The position numbers and the translations under genes are program-made. From NCBI GenBank assembly GCA_023145215.1, contig JAGLED010000044.1, positions 1-32,805 of the forward strand: a DNA stretch of 32,805 nt, in the 5' to 3' direction. This DNA comes from Rhodospirillales bacterium (lineage in GTDB: Bacteria > Pseudomonadota > Alphaproteobacteria > Rhodospirillales > Casp-alpha2). Shown piece by piece: positions 15,894 to 24,401 of this stretch (position 1 is the stretch's first letter; each line of letters opens with the position of its first letter). The notes under the pieces are model-generated. The model made no database searches, had not been told where the DNA came from, and worked only from the letters and a program-made list of their open reading frames with translations.

Positions 15894-15970
15894 GGCGGAG
15901 TAGCTCAGTTGGTTAGAGCAGTGGAATCATAATCCATGTGTCGGGGGTTCAAATCCCTCCTCCGCTACCA
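15894..15970 (+). tRNA. tRNA-Met (anticodon CAT), probably elongator
   Basis: The 77 bases fold into a full cloverleaf: a 7-bp acceptor stem with a G1-T72 pair, D-stem GCTC/GAGC, anticodon stem GTGGA/TCCAT with loop ATCATAA, a 5-base variable loop, T-stem GGGGG/CCCTC with loop TTCAAAT, and encoded ACCA at the end. The anticodon is CAT. The unpaired 1-72 position of initiator tRNA is not seen; G1-T72 is a wobble pair. It also lacks the initiator's three G-C anticodon-stem pairs, so elongator Met is favoured. A lysidine-modified tRNA-Ile(CAT) cannot be excluded by eye. Confidence 0.93.
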
Positions 15971-16003
15971 AAATCCAGATCTGTTGGAAATCGACGGGTT
16001 CAC

Positions 16004-16032
16004 GGGGCGGCCTTCGGGCCGCCTTGTCTGTT
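16004..16032. terminator. UUCG-loop hairpin terminator after tRNA
   Basis: GGCGGCC (16006-16012) pairs perfectly with GGCCGCC (16017-16023) around a TTCG tetraloop, then a T-rich run (TTGTCTGTTT). It follows the tRNA by 35 bases and lies before the convergent lipoprotein gene. Confidence 0.75.
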
Positions 16033-16076
16033 TGTGTGGCTGATAAACGCACCGAAGCAATATAGGTGGTTCCGGG

Positions 16077-16361
16077 CTATTTGCTTCCCGCAATAATTTC
16101 GCGGGCACGGTCGGCTTTGATGACGCAATTCTCGAACTCGTCGAATTGTTGCTGGGTTCGTGCCGCCGCGATCAGTGTCGCCGCGCGCGCCCAGTCGATG
16201 GATTTGCCGACACTGTTCGCCTTTGCATGACTGAGTTCACTTTGAGCGGCATTCAGGCGGGACTCGCAAACCGGACCGAGCCCCCGGTCACCGGCGTCCG
16301 CGCAGCCCGACAGCAGGAAGGCGCCTATAACCGTAATCAGAATAGCTTTTGCCAGTTTCAT
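16077..16361 (-). CDS. Small putative lipoprotein
   Basis: A 94-residue protein with a lipoprotein signal peptide ending in the lipobox LLSGC (C20). The mature part is short, mostly helical, with a second Cys pair (C32 and C82) that may form a disulphide: CESRLNAAQSEL and FENCVIKADRAREIIAG. No named family is recognised, although the size and layout resemble small envelope lipoproteins. It is 15 bases downstream of the TetR gene on the same strand, so it may be co-transcribed and co-regulated with it. Confidence 0.75.
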   Translation of the reverse strand: MKLAKAILITVIGAFLLSGCADAGDRGLGPVCESRLNAAQSELSHAKANSVGKSIDWARAATLIAAARTQQQFDEFENCVIKADRAREIIAGSK

Positions 16362-16376
16362 AAGTTCATCCTCAAA

Positions 16377-16994
16377 TCATTCTGCGGCAGCGGTGTCGGT
16401 GACGGCGGTCTCGGTCTGCGGCCAGGCGCGGGACGCGTTTTCGGCGACGGTCAGCAGCTGTTCGCGGGTCGCCCCGGTGCTGGCCTGGATCGACATGCCG
16501 TTGGCGATGGTCGCCAACAGCATTGCCAGGTCTTCGGGGTTGGTGCCGGGCGGCAGGCGGCCGGCGGCCTGTTCCTCGGCGAAGCGGTCGCGGATCTGCT
16601 GTTCATGGCCGCGGCGGATGCGGATCAGTTCCTGGCGCACGGGTTCGGATTCGTCGCTGCAGCTGATCGCGCCCTGAACCGCCAGGCAGCCGACCGGATG
16701 GCCCGGTTCGGTCATCATCTCGGCGGCCTTCCTGAGCAGGTGACGGACCACGTCGCGGCCCGTCGGCTCGGCGAGGGCTTTTTCGAAGATGGCGTTCTTG
16801 ATTGAGACATAACGGTCGAGCGCCTTGCGGAACAGCTCTTCCTTGTTGCCGAATGTGGCGTACATGCTGGGGCGATTGATCCCCATCGCTTCGGTGAGCG
16901 CCGCAATCGACGCCCCTTCGTAGCCGTGCCGCCAGAACAGATCGAGTGCTTTATCCAGCGCTTCCTCTTCGCAGAAACCGCGAGGCCGTGCCAT
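16377..16994 (-). CDS. TetR/AcrR family transcriptional repressor
   Basis: A 205-residue regulator. The N-terminal helix-turn-helix spans about residues 27-50 (ASIAALTEAMGINRPSMYAT then FGNKEELF), the standard TetR wording. The C-terminal ligand-binding domain contains HPVGCLAVQGA, common in the subgroup that controls efflux. It is divergent from the RND adaptor and pump, and two palindromes in the 109-base gap are its likely binding sites. By analogy it would repress the efflux operon, and perhaps itself, until an inducing compound binds. Confidence 0.93.
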   Translation of the reverse strand: MARPRGFCEEEALDKALDLFWRHGYEGASIAALTEAMGINRPSMYATFGNKEELFRKALDRYVSIKNAIFEKALAEPTGRDVVRHLLRKAAEMMTEPGHPVGCLAVQGAISCSDESEPVRQELIRIRRGHEQQIRDRFAEEQAAGRLPPGTNPEDLAMLLATIANGMSIQASTGATREQLLTVAENASRAWPQTETAVTDTAAAE

Positions 16995-17012
16995 TGGATG
17001 ACTTCCCTATTG

Positions 17013-17034
17013 TTTTATACCTTACGGTAAAATA
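17013..17034. promoter_or_regulatory. Probable TetR operator 1
   Basis: The dyad TACC-TTAC-GGTA (17018-17029) sits in an A/T-rich extension: TTTTATACC and GGTAAAATA match as inverted arms at 7 of 9 positions. It shares the core TACC-N4-GGTA with the second site, and lies 20 bases before the tetR start. Confidence 0.6.
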
Positions 17035-17064
17035 TAAGCTTGACTCGTCGAATGTCCAGCCTTA

Positions 17065-17088
17065 GTTATGTACCAATCGGTATATAAC
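17065..17088. promoter_or_regulatory. Probable TetR operator 2
   Basis: GTTATGTACC (17065-17074) and GGTATATAAC (17079-17088) are inverted arms matching at 9 of 10 positions around AATC, with the same TACC-N4-GGTA core as site 1. The two centres are 53 bp apart, about five helical turns. A TTGACT at 17040-17045 may be the -35 box of the efflux promoter, so a protein here would block RNA polymerase. Confidence 0.65.
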
Positions 17089-17103
17089 TTAGAGTTTAAT
17101 TCC

Positions 17104-18324
17104 ATGACTGCGAACAATCATTTTTCGGGGCGGAAGTCCCGGGTCTTCTTATGGTCGGCCGGTATTCTCGTGGCCGCCGGAATCGTCGCGGGCGTGGCGC
17201 TCACGTCCCGGAACGGCGATGCCGCCGGGCCTGCCGCGCAAAGCGCGCCCCAGGCCGTGCCCGTCTCGGTCGCCACCGTCGAAGCAAAAGAAACCACCCG
17301 CTGGCATGAGTTTTCCGGCCGCCTCGAAGCCGTCGAGCGGGTCGAAATCCGCTCGCGCGTCGCCGGTCAGGTGCAGGACGTGCTGTTCCGCGAAGGCTCG
17401 CTGGTCGACGAGGGCGATCTTTTGGCGACCATCGATCCGGCGCCGTTTGAAGCCGAAGTCGCCCGCGCCGAGGCCGCAGTAGCGTCGGCCCGCGCCCAGC
17501 TTTCGTTCACCAAGGTGGAACACGAACGCGCCCAGAAGCTCGCCGGGACCGGGGCGATGCCGGTCCGCGAAATGGACCGCCGGGATAACGATTACCGCGA
17601 GGCGCAGGCGGCGTTACGGGCCGCCCAGGCGTCGCTCAAGGTGGCCAAGCTCAATCTGGGCTATACCGAAATCCGCGCCCCCATCTCGGGGCGTGTCGGC
17701 AAGGCTCTGATCACGGCCGGTAACCTGGTGCCCGCGGGCGCCGGTGCGCCCGCCTTGACGACGCTGGTGTCCGTCGATCCGATCTATGCCGCCTTCGACG
17801 CCGATGAAAGCGTCGTCATGCAGCAGCTGCACGAGCTCCGGAAATCGGGCAGTAACCTGGATGTCGGCCGTATCCCGGTCGAGATGCAAGGCGTCACCCC
17901 GGACGCGCCCACCGCGCACGGCCAGGTCCAGTTCGTCGACAACGCCGTCGACGCGGCCAGCGGCACGATCCGTGTGCGCGCCGTGTTCTCGAACCCTGAC
18001 GGGTTTCTGATGCCGGGCCAGTTCGCGCGCCTCAGGATGGGCGAGGCCTCGCCGCAGCCGTTGCTGCTGATTTCCGAACGCGCCATCGGTACCGATCTCG
18101 ACAAGAAGTACGTCATGGTCGTCAACGACGAGAACAAGGCGGAATACCGCGAGGTTACGCTCGGCGCCATCGCCGATGGGCTCAGGATCGTGACCAAGGG
18201 CCTGAATGCCGGTGACAGGATCATCGTCAGCGGCCTGCAGCGGGTCCGCCCGGGAGCGTTCGTGAAGCCGGAAACCGTCTCTATGAATCCGGCGTCGCCG
18301 ACCGAAGTCGCCGAAAAGCAGTAA
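17104..18324 (+). CDS. RND efflux periplasmic adaptor (membrane fusion protein)
   Basis: A 406-residue adaptor of the HlyD/AcrA type that links an inner-membrane RND pump to an outer-membrane channel. An N-terminal anchor is at about residues 13-33 (VFLWSAGILVAAGIVAG). The lipoyl halves are RVAGQVQDVLFREGSLVDEGDLL and APISGRVGKALITAGNLV, with a coiled-coil hairpin between them rich in Ala, Glu and Arg. The start ATG at 17104 was chosen because an in-frame ATG 12 codons earlier lies inside operator 2. The pump gene follows 28 bases on. It lacks an N-terminal lipid Cys, so it is anchored by the helix. Confidence 0.95.
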   Translation: MTANNHFSGRKSRVFLWSAGILVAAGIVAGVALTSRNGDAAGPAAQSAPQAVPVSVATVEAKETTRWHEFSGRLEAVERVEIRSRVAGQVQDVLFREGSLVDEGDLLATIDPAPFEAEVARAEAAVASARAQLSFTKVEHERAQKLAGTGAMPVREMDRRDNDYREAQAALRAAQASLKVAKLNLGYTEIRAPISGRVGKALITAGNLVPAGAGAPALTTLVSVDPIYAAFDADESVVMQQLHELRKSGSNLDVGRIPVEMQGVTPDAPTAHGQVQFVDNAVDAASGTIRVRAVFSNPDGFLMPGQFARLRMGEASPQPLLLISERAIGTDLDKKYVMVVNDENKAEYREVTLGAIADGLRIVTKGLNAGDRIIVSGLQRVRPGAFVKPETVSMNPASPTEVAEKQ

Positions 18325-18352
18325 CTCAACCTTCTGAACACGGGAGCGTTCC

Positions 18353-21300
18353 GTGAACATCTCGAAGTTTTTCATCGACCGCCCGGTGTTCGCCGGCGTG
18401 CTGTCGATCATGATCTTTGCCGCCGGTCTGCTGTCGCTCAGGATTCTGCCGATCTCGGAATACCCGAACGTGGTGCCGCCGACGGTCGTCGTGAACGCGC
18501 AGTATCCCGGCGCCAACCCCAAGGTGATCGCGGCGACCGTGGCGACGCCGCTGGAGGAAGCGGTCAACGGCGTCGAGGACATGCTCTACATGTCCAGCCA
18601 GGCGACCACCGACGGCAACCTGTCGCTGACGGTGACGTTCAAGCTCGGCACCGATCCGGACCGCGCCCAGCAGTTGGTGCAGAACCGGGTTACGCAGGCC
18701 GAACCGCGCCTGCCCGAGGAAGTGCGCCGTCTTGGTGTCACGACGATCAAAAGCTCGCCCGACCTGACGATGGTCGTTCACCTGCTGTCGCCGAACGGCC
18801 GCTACGACATGACGTATCTGCGCAACTACGCGGTGCTGAACATCAAGGACCGGCTCGCGCGCCTCGAAGGTGTCGGGCAGGTGCGGCTGTTCGGTTCCGG
18901 CGATTACGCCATGCGCATCTGGCTCGACCCGCAGAAGGTCGCCGAACGCGGGCTTTCCGCCGGTGATGTCGTGCGGGCGATCCGCGAACAGAACATTCAG
19001 GCGGCGGCCGGTGTGGTCGGTGCGTCGCCGGGACTCCCGGGTGTCGATCTGCAGCTTCCCATCAACGCGCAGGGGCGGCTCGAAAACACCGAACAGTTCG
19101 GCGATATCATCGTCAAATCCGATGCCGACGGGGCGGTGACGCGCCTTCGCGATCTCGGCCGTATCGAGATGGGCGCCGCCCAGTACGCGCTGCGCTCGCT
19201 GCTCGACGGCAAGGACGCAGTCGCGATCCCGATCTCGCAGTCGCCGGGCTCCAACGCGATCGAGATTTCCAATAACGTTCGCAATACGATGGAAGAGCTC
19301 AAGGGCTACATGCCCGAAGGCGTGACTTACGAAATCGTCTACGACCCGACGCAGTTCGTCCGCGCCTCGATCACGTCCGTGGTGCACACGCTGTTGGAAG
19401 CGGTCGCGCTTGTTGTGCTCGTCGTCATCCTGTTCCTGCAGACGTGGAGGGCGTCGATCATCCCCTTGCTGGCGGTGCCGGTCTCCATCGTCGGGACGTT
19501 CGCGGCGATGCACCTGTTGGGGGTGTCGATCAACGCCTTGTCGCTGTTCGGCCTGGTGCTCGCCATCGGCATCGTCGTCGATGACGCGATCGTCGTCGTC
19601 GAGAACGTGGAACGGAACATCGAGGAAGGCCTCAATCCCAAGGAAGCCACCTACCGTGCGATGCGCGAGGTGTCCGGGCCGATCATCGCCATCGCGCTGG
19701 TGCTGGTTGCGGTGTTCGTGCCGCTTGCGTTCATCAGCGGGTTGTCCGGACAGTTCTATGAGCAGTTCGCGCTCACCATCGCCATTTCGACGGTGATCTC
19801 GGCAATCAACTCGCTGACGTTGTCGCCGGCGCTGGCGGCGCTTCTGTTGCGGGGCCACGACGCCCCCAAGGACTGGCTGACCAGGCTCATGGACAAACTG
19901 TTCGGCTGGGTGTTCCGGGGCTTCAATTACGTGTTCGGCCGCGGGTCGAAGGCCTACGGCGGCGGGATCAGGCGCGTGCTGTCGCACAAGGCGATCATGA
20001 TGGGCATGTATCTCGCCTTGTTGGGCGTGGCCTACGGGTTGTTCCAGGCCGTGCCAGGCGGTTTCGTGCCGCAGCAGGATAAACAGTACCTGATCGGCTT
20101 CGCCCAGTTGCCGGACGGTGCGACGCTGGACCGCACCGAAGAAGTGGTGCGCGAGATGAGCAAGATCACCCTGGCCGATCCGGGCGTCGAGCACGCGGTC
20201 GCGTTCCCGGGGCTTTCGATCAGCGGATTTTCCAACAGCTCCAGCGCCGGCATCGTGTTCGCGCCACTGAAGTCGTTCGACGAGCGCACGGACCCGAGTT
20301 TAAGCGCCGGCGCCATCGCCGGGCGGCTGAACGCCAAGTTCCAGGGCATCAAGGATGCGTACGTGGTGGTCTTCCCGCCGCCGCCGATCCTCGGTATCGG
20401 GACGACGGGCGGCTTCAAGCTGCAGGTCGAGGACCGGGCGTCACACGGTTATCAGGCGCTTAACCAGGCGGTGCAGAACTTCCTCGCCAAGGCCAACGCG
20501 CAGCCGGAACTGGCCAACCTGTTCACCGGGTTCCAGGTCAACGTGCCGCAGCTCTACGCCGACATCGACCGCACCAAGGCGCAGCAGCTGGGGGTCTCGG
20601 TATCGGACGTGTTCGATACGCTGCAGATCTATCTCGGCAGCCTTTATGTCAACGACTTCAACCGTTTCGGGCGCACCTATTCCGTCCGCGTGCAGGCCGA
20701 CGCCGAATTCCGTGCGCGGGCCGAGGACATCGGCAAGCTCAAGGTGCGTTCGCAATCGGGCGAGATGATTCCGCTTTCGGTCCTGTTGAACGTCAAACAC
20801 GACGTCGGGCCGGAACGCGCCATGCGCTACAACGGCTTCCTTGCCGCCGATGTCAGCGGCGCGCCCGCGCCCGGGTACTCGTCGGGCGAGGCGCAGGCCG
20901 CGGTCGAACGGGTCGCCGCCGAGACGCTACCCAACGGCTTCGCGTTCGAATGGACCGACCTGACCTATCAGCAGATCCTCGCGGGGGATTCGACCCTCAT
21001 CGTGTTCCCGCTTGCGATCCTGTTGGTGTTCCTGGTCCTGGCCGCGCAGTACGAAAGCCTGACGCTCCCCATCGCGATCATCATGATCGTGCCGATGAGC
21101 CTGATGGCCGCGTTACTGGGCGTCTACCTGACCGGGGGCGACAACAACATCTTCACGCAGATCGGCCTCGTCGTCCTTGTCGGGTTGTCGGCGAAGAACG
21201 CGATTCTGATCGTCGAGTTCGCCCGCGATCTCGAATTCGCCGGGTATTCGCCTTATGACGCCGCCGTCGAGGCTTCGAAGCTGAGGCTGCGGCCGATCCT

Positions 21301-21556
21301 GATGACGTCGATGGCGTTCATCATGGGCGTGGTGCCGCTGGTTCTGGCGAGCGGCGCCGGGTCCGAAATGCGCCACGCCATGGGCGTCGCCGTGTTCTCG
21401 GGCATGATCGGCGTGACTGCGTTCGGAATCTTCCTGACGCCGGTGTTCTATGTGCTGGTCCGGGCGCTGGCCGGGAACCGGCCGCTCCGCAACACCGGCG
21501 GCGGCGAAGCCGGCGAGATGCTGGCCGAACACCGCGCCCCGGCACCGGGGGAATAG
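18353..21556 (+). CDS. RND multidrug efflux permease (HAE1, MexF/AcrB-like)
   Basis: A 1067-residue inner-membrane proton/drug antiporter. The start MNISKFFIDRPVFAGVLSI is typical, with 12 membrane helices and two large periplasmic loops after TM1 and TM7. Proton-relay residues are present: D410-D411 in GIVVDDAIVVVENVER and K948 in GLSAKNAILIVEFARD. LPISEYPNVVPPTVVV and the long run of conserved porter motifs place it nearest to MexF-type pumps. It pairs with the adaptor just upstream. No outer-membrane factor gene follows, so an unlinked TolC/OprM-type channel must be used. Substrates are unknown. Confidence 0.96.
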   Translation: MNISKFFIDRPVFAGVLSIMIFAAGLLSLRILPISEYPNVVPPTVVVNAQYPGANPKVIAATVATPLEEAVNGVEDMLYMSSQATTDGNLSLTVTFKLGTDPDRAQQLVQNRVTQAEPRLPEEVRRLGVTTIKSSPDLTMVVHLLSPNGRYDMTYLRNYAVLNIKDRLARLEGVGQVRLFGSGDYAMRIWLDPQKVAERGLSAGDVVRAIREQNIQAAAGVVGASPGLPGVDLQLPINAQGRLENTEQFGDIIVKSDADGAVTRLRDLGRIEMGAAQYALRSLLDGKDAVAIPISQSPGSNAIEISNNVRNTMEELKGYMPEGVTYEIVYDPTQFVRASITSVVHTLLEAVALVVLVVILFLQTWRASIIPLLAVPVSIVGTFAAMHLLGVSINALSLFGLVLAIGIVVDDAIVVVENVERNIEEGLNPKEATYRAMREVSGPIIAIALVLVAVFVPLAFISGLSGQFYEQFALTIAISTVISAINSLTLSPALAALLLRGHDAPKDWLTRLMDKLFGWVFRGFNYVFGRGSKAYGGGIRRVLSHKAIMMGMYLALLGVAYGLFQAVPGGFVPQQDKQYLIGFAQLPDGATLDRTEEVVREMSKITLADPGVEHAVAFPGLSISGFSNSSSAGIVFAPLKSFDERTDPSLSAGAIAGRLNAKFQGIKDAYVVVFPPPPILGIGTTGGFKLQVEDRASHGYQALNQAVQNFLAKANAQPELANLFTGFQVNVPQLYADIDRTKAQQLGVSVSDVFDTLQIYLGSLYVNDFNRFGRTYSVRVQADAEFRARAEDIGKLKVRSQSGEMIPLSVLLNVKHDVGPERAMRYNGFLAADVSGAPAPGYSSGEAQAAVERVAAETLPNGFAFEWTDLTYQQILAGDSTLIVFPLAILLVFLVLAAQYESLTLPIAIIMIVPMSLMAALLGVYLTGGDNNIFTQIGLVVLVGLSAKNAILIVEFARDLEFAGYSPYDAAVEASKLRLRPILMTSMAFIMGVVPLVLASGAGSEMRHAMGVAVFSGMIGVTAFGIFLTPVFYVLVRALAGNRPLRNTGGGEAGEMLAEHRAPAPGE

Positions 21557-21569
21557 GGGCGTATCCGGT

Positions 21570-21585
21570 CGGGCCTAATGGCCCG
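21570..21585. terminator. Hairpin at the pump/amidase convergent junction
   Basis: CGGGCC pairs with GGCCCG around TAAT, a perfect 6-base stem spanning the 18-bp gap between the two stops. The minus-strand amidase stop (read from 21577-21575) lies in the edge of the loop. Neither strand has a T-run after it, so it would be a weak terminator or an end-protecting structure. Confidence 0.45.
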
Positions 21586-22999
21586 CGGAATCAATTGGAT
21601 CCACCGGGTTCGTGACCGGCCGGGCGCGCTCAATGATTTCGCCTGCCTGGAACAGCACGTCTTCGCGGTAGCGGGGGCCGACGAGTTGCACACCTAATGG
21701 TCCGTCGTCCATGTCGATGGTGACGGTCAGCGCCGGGACGCCGACGACGGGTAAAGCGATCTGCGTCAATTGAGCTTCCGCGACCCGGTCGAAGGCCGCT
21801 TCCGATGACACGTCCAGTTGATCGGGGAACGGCGGTTCGCCGGATACCGGCAGCAACACCACCGGATATTCACTCAGGAACGCCTGCCAGGCGCGGACCA
21901 GCGTTGCGCGTTCACGGAGCGCCCAGAGCACGCGCTCAAGCGACGTCTCTCCGTCCCTGGCGGCATGGCGCTGCAATTGCTGGAACACGAATTTGGCGTC
22001 CGGATCGTCTTCTTTCTCGACGGCTTCCGCGCCCGCGCCCTGGAACTCCGCCATCCACAAGATCAACTGCATGGTGACGGCGGGTCGGAGCGGCGGGCAA
22101 TCGACCTCGTCCACCATCCAGCCCGCGGCCTTGAGGTCTTCGGTGGCGGCCTTCAGCGCGGCGGCGACGCGGGGGTCGGTGTCGAGCCCGTCCGGGTTGG
22201 TGCAGATCGCGGCGCGCTTCGGCAGATCGGTCAGATCGGCCGGGGCGGGCACGTACCAGCTGTCGCGGATGTCGGGCCGGCTCATGGCGGCGAACGAGAG
22301 CCGCAGGTCATTGACGGTGCGCGCCAGCGGGCCCGAGACCGCCATCAGCTGCCCGCCGATATTACGGTCCGGGCCCGTGAAGTTGACGGCAGGCACGCGG
22401 CCGAAGGTCGGGCGGATACCGTGAATCCCACACGCATAGGCCGGGTAGCGGATCGAGCCCGCGATATCGGTGCCGTGCGCGACGGCGCCGATGCCCGATG
22501 CCGCCGCCGATGCCGCGCCGCCCGACGAGCCGCCGGGAGTGAGCGAGAAGTCGCGTGGGTTCCTGGTCGTCCCGAACAGGCTGTTGCGCGTGAACCAGCG
22601 CAGCGAGAACGCCGGCGTGTTGGTGCGCCCGATGATCACCGCGCCCGCGTTCCGCATGTTGGCGACGACGGGGCTGTCGATCTCGGCGATCAGGTCTTTC
22701 TGCAGGCGCAATCCGTTCGATGTCGCGTGGCCCGCCTGATCGACGTTGGTCTTGATGGTGACCGGCACGCCCGCGAGGATGCCCGGGTCTTTCCCGGCCG
22801 CCACCATGCCGTCAACGGCGGCGGCGGCCTGCATCGCTTCGGCGGCGGTCGCGACGACGACGGCGTTGAGTGACGGGTTGACCGCCTCCATTCGTGCAAG
22901 CGCGCTTTCGGTCGCCGCGCTTGCGGAGATCTTGCCGGTTTTCACCGCGTTCGCGATATCCGTGGCGGACCAGCGCCAGAGGTCGTCGGTGTCGGTCAT
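21575..22999 (-). CDS. Amidase-signature family hydrolase
   Basis: A 474-residue amidase with the complete Ser-cisSer-Lys triad: K83 in PVTIKTNVD, S158 in TPGGSSGGAASA, and nucleophile S182 in GTDIAGSIRYPA. The S158 to S182 spacing of 24 residues equals that of known members. Such enzymes cleave amides and related bonds in the cytoplasm; the substrate cannot be told from sequence. It is not GatA, which pairs with gatB and gatC; neither is here. There is no signal peptide. It is convergent with the efflux pump and divergent from the unknown gene at 23199. Confidence 0.94.
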   Translation of the reverse strand: MTDTDDLWRWSATDIANAVKTGKISASAATESALARMEAVNPSLNAVVVATAAEAMQAAAAVDGMVAAGKDPGILAGVPVTIKTNVDQAGHATSNGLRLQKDLIAEIDSPVVANMRNAGAVIIGRTNTPAFSLRWFTRNSLFGTTRNPRDFSLTPGGSSGGAASAAASGIGAVAHGTDIAGSIRYPAYACGIHGIRPTFGRVPAVNFTGPDRNIGGQLMAVSGPLARTVNDLRLSFAAMSRPDIRDSWYVPAPADLTDLPKRAAICTNPDGLDTDPRVAAALKAATEDLKAAGWMVDEVDCPPLRPAVTMQLILWMAEFQGAGAEAVEKEDDPDAKFVFQQLQRHAARDGETSLERVLWALRERATLVRAWQAFLSEYPVVLLPVSGEPPFPDQLDVSSEAAFDRVAEAQLTQIALPVVGVPALTVTIDMDDGPLGVQLVGPRYREDVLFQAGEIIERARPVTNPVDPIDSAGH

Positions 23000-23198
23000 C
23001 GATATGTCCTGCTTCGTTGTGTCTTTCGATTGTGAGCAGTCTAGACATGCCGCCCCGCCGCCGTCAGGTCTTTTCCGGTTTGGCAGGGTTTTTTGCCGCG
23101 CCGATCCAGCTTAAAGTAGGCGTGCATGTGAATAGCGCGCAACGGAACGTCCGGTTACGCGGGTTGCGTTCGGTTGTAAGTTGCCCAGAGGATGTCCG

Positions 23199-24401
23199 AT
23201 GTCCGAAGCCCAGTCGTTTAGGCCCGCCGGCGATATGTATCTCGGTATCAGTGCACCGGTAGCTTTTATGCAACAGCTCGCTTACGCGCGGGAATACAAG
23301 GACCTGCCGTTTCCGGTCGATGCGTTCAAGGCCCGCTTGGATGAGTCCTCGGCCTGGCTGCCGTTGGATATCGTCGAATTGGCCAATATCTTCCGTGGTT
23401 CCGCAACTTTCATGGAAGACGAGCTTTACGAAGTGAATTTCGGCGTCGTGCTTCATCAGCAGGAGGTCAATGTCCTCGAGTCAATTATCCAAACGGCACT
23501 TGTGGAGAAAACCGGCGGAGACCCCATAACGATCATCCCGGGGAGCCGTGTGCGTGCCTTGATCCACACGTATGGTTTCGTCAGCCTGATGATGGAATTC
23601 GGTGTCGCCGGTGGGTGGGAAAACGGGAAGCTCGTTGAGTTGTTCTCGAACAGTGACCGTGACTCCCTCTTCCTCAGTATTCGGAACCACCTTTATCCAT
23701 TGATGGAGACGCTGACGGAAACCATCCTAGATGAAAGTCGTCGGGCGCACGGAGAAGAAGCATGCGGCGAACTGGAGTTCGATTTCCCGTATTTCCACGT
23801 TCTCTATGCTGGTCATGCGGGAGATGCGGCAAGCGCCGGGGCCGCCGTTCTGGATGACAAATATAGAAACATTCTCTATCCCAGTTCGCCTGAGGCCATC
23901 CGAAGTCAATCCATCGTTCCCGGAGAATTCATTTTTCTGGGGTATGCGTATTCGCTGATCATCAATGCGAAATATCCATGTCAACGTCTAGCGGAAATGT
24001 TGCTGCTGGTAGCAACAATCGGCGCTCCATACCGGCGGCTGGCGCGGCGCAGTATCCGTGCGCGAGAAGATCTGGAGCAGGGCGCGGATATGGATAACAA
24101 CCTGTTGCGGAGAACGATGCTCGCGCTTGAGGGGGAACTGTCCGAGATGCTCTCGCCGACTTGGACCTACCGGCACGAGTTCCTTGTGCTGCGTGACCAC
24201 CTTCTGGCGGAATGGCGACTGTCAGAGCTCTCAGAGCGGTGCCGAACGGTTCTACATGCGCTATCTAGTTTGGCCGAACAGAAACGAACCGACAAGGAGG
24301 CCCGTTACAGCCAAATCACCAACTTGATCCTGTTCTTCATAGCTCTGATGTCGTTGATTCCTATTATCCGGGAGGTCGCGGAAATGCTGGGCCTGCAATG
24401 A
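23199..24401 (+). CDS. Unrecognised protein with C-terminal membrane anchor
   Basis: A 400-residue protein that I cannot assign. Residues 1-360 are predicted soluble and mostly helical, with Tyr- and Phe-rich stretches (REYKDLPFPVDAFKARLDES; FDFPYFHVLYAGHAG) and a basic segment RRLARRSIRARED near 279-291. A charged helical stretch (330-370) leads into one hydrophobic segment at about 372-392 (TNLILFFIALMSLIPII), so the protein is tail-anchored, loosely like the C-terminal layout of CorA or RMND1/DUF155 proteins, without their signatures. ATG at 23199 has AGAGGA six bases upstream. The stop overlaps the next start in ATGA. G+C is lower than around it. Confidence 0.7.
   Translation: MSEAQSFRPAGDMYLGISAPVAFMQQLAYAREYKDLPFPVDAFKARLDESSAWLPLDIVELANIFRGSATFMEDELYEVNFGVVLHQQEVNVLESIIQTALVEKTGGDPITIIPGSRVRALIHTYGFVSLMMEFGVAGGWENGKLVELFSNSDRDSLFLSIRNHLYPLMETLTETILDESRRAHGEEACGELEFDFPYFHVLYAGHAGDAASAGAAVLDDKYRNILYPSSPEAIRSQSIVPGEFIFLGYAYSLIINAKYPCQRLAEMLLLVATIGAPYRRLARRSIRAREDLEQGADMDNNLLRRTMLALEGELSEMLSPTWTYRHEFLVLRDHLLAEWRLSELSERCRTVLHALSSLAEQKRTDKEARYSQITNLILFFIALMSLIPIIREVAEMLGLQ

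Noticed and set aside
17068..17103. Earlier in-frame start for the efflux adaptor
   Set aside because: That ATG lies inside the likely TetR operator and lacks a ribosome site; 17104 gives a normal N-terminal anchor.
18326..20194. 622-codon open frame on the minus strand
   Set aside because: It is exactly antisense to the RND pump, is extremely rich in Arg, His and Asp, and shows no domain; such frames arise opposite G+C-rich genes.
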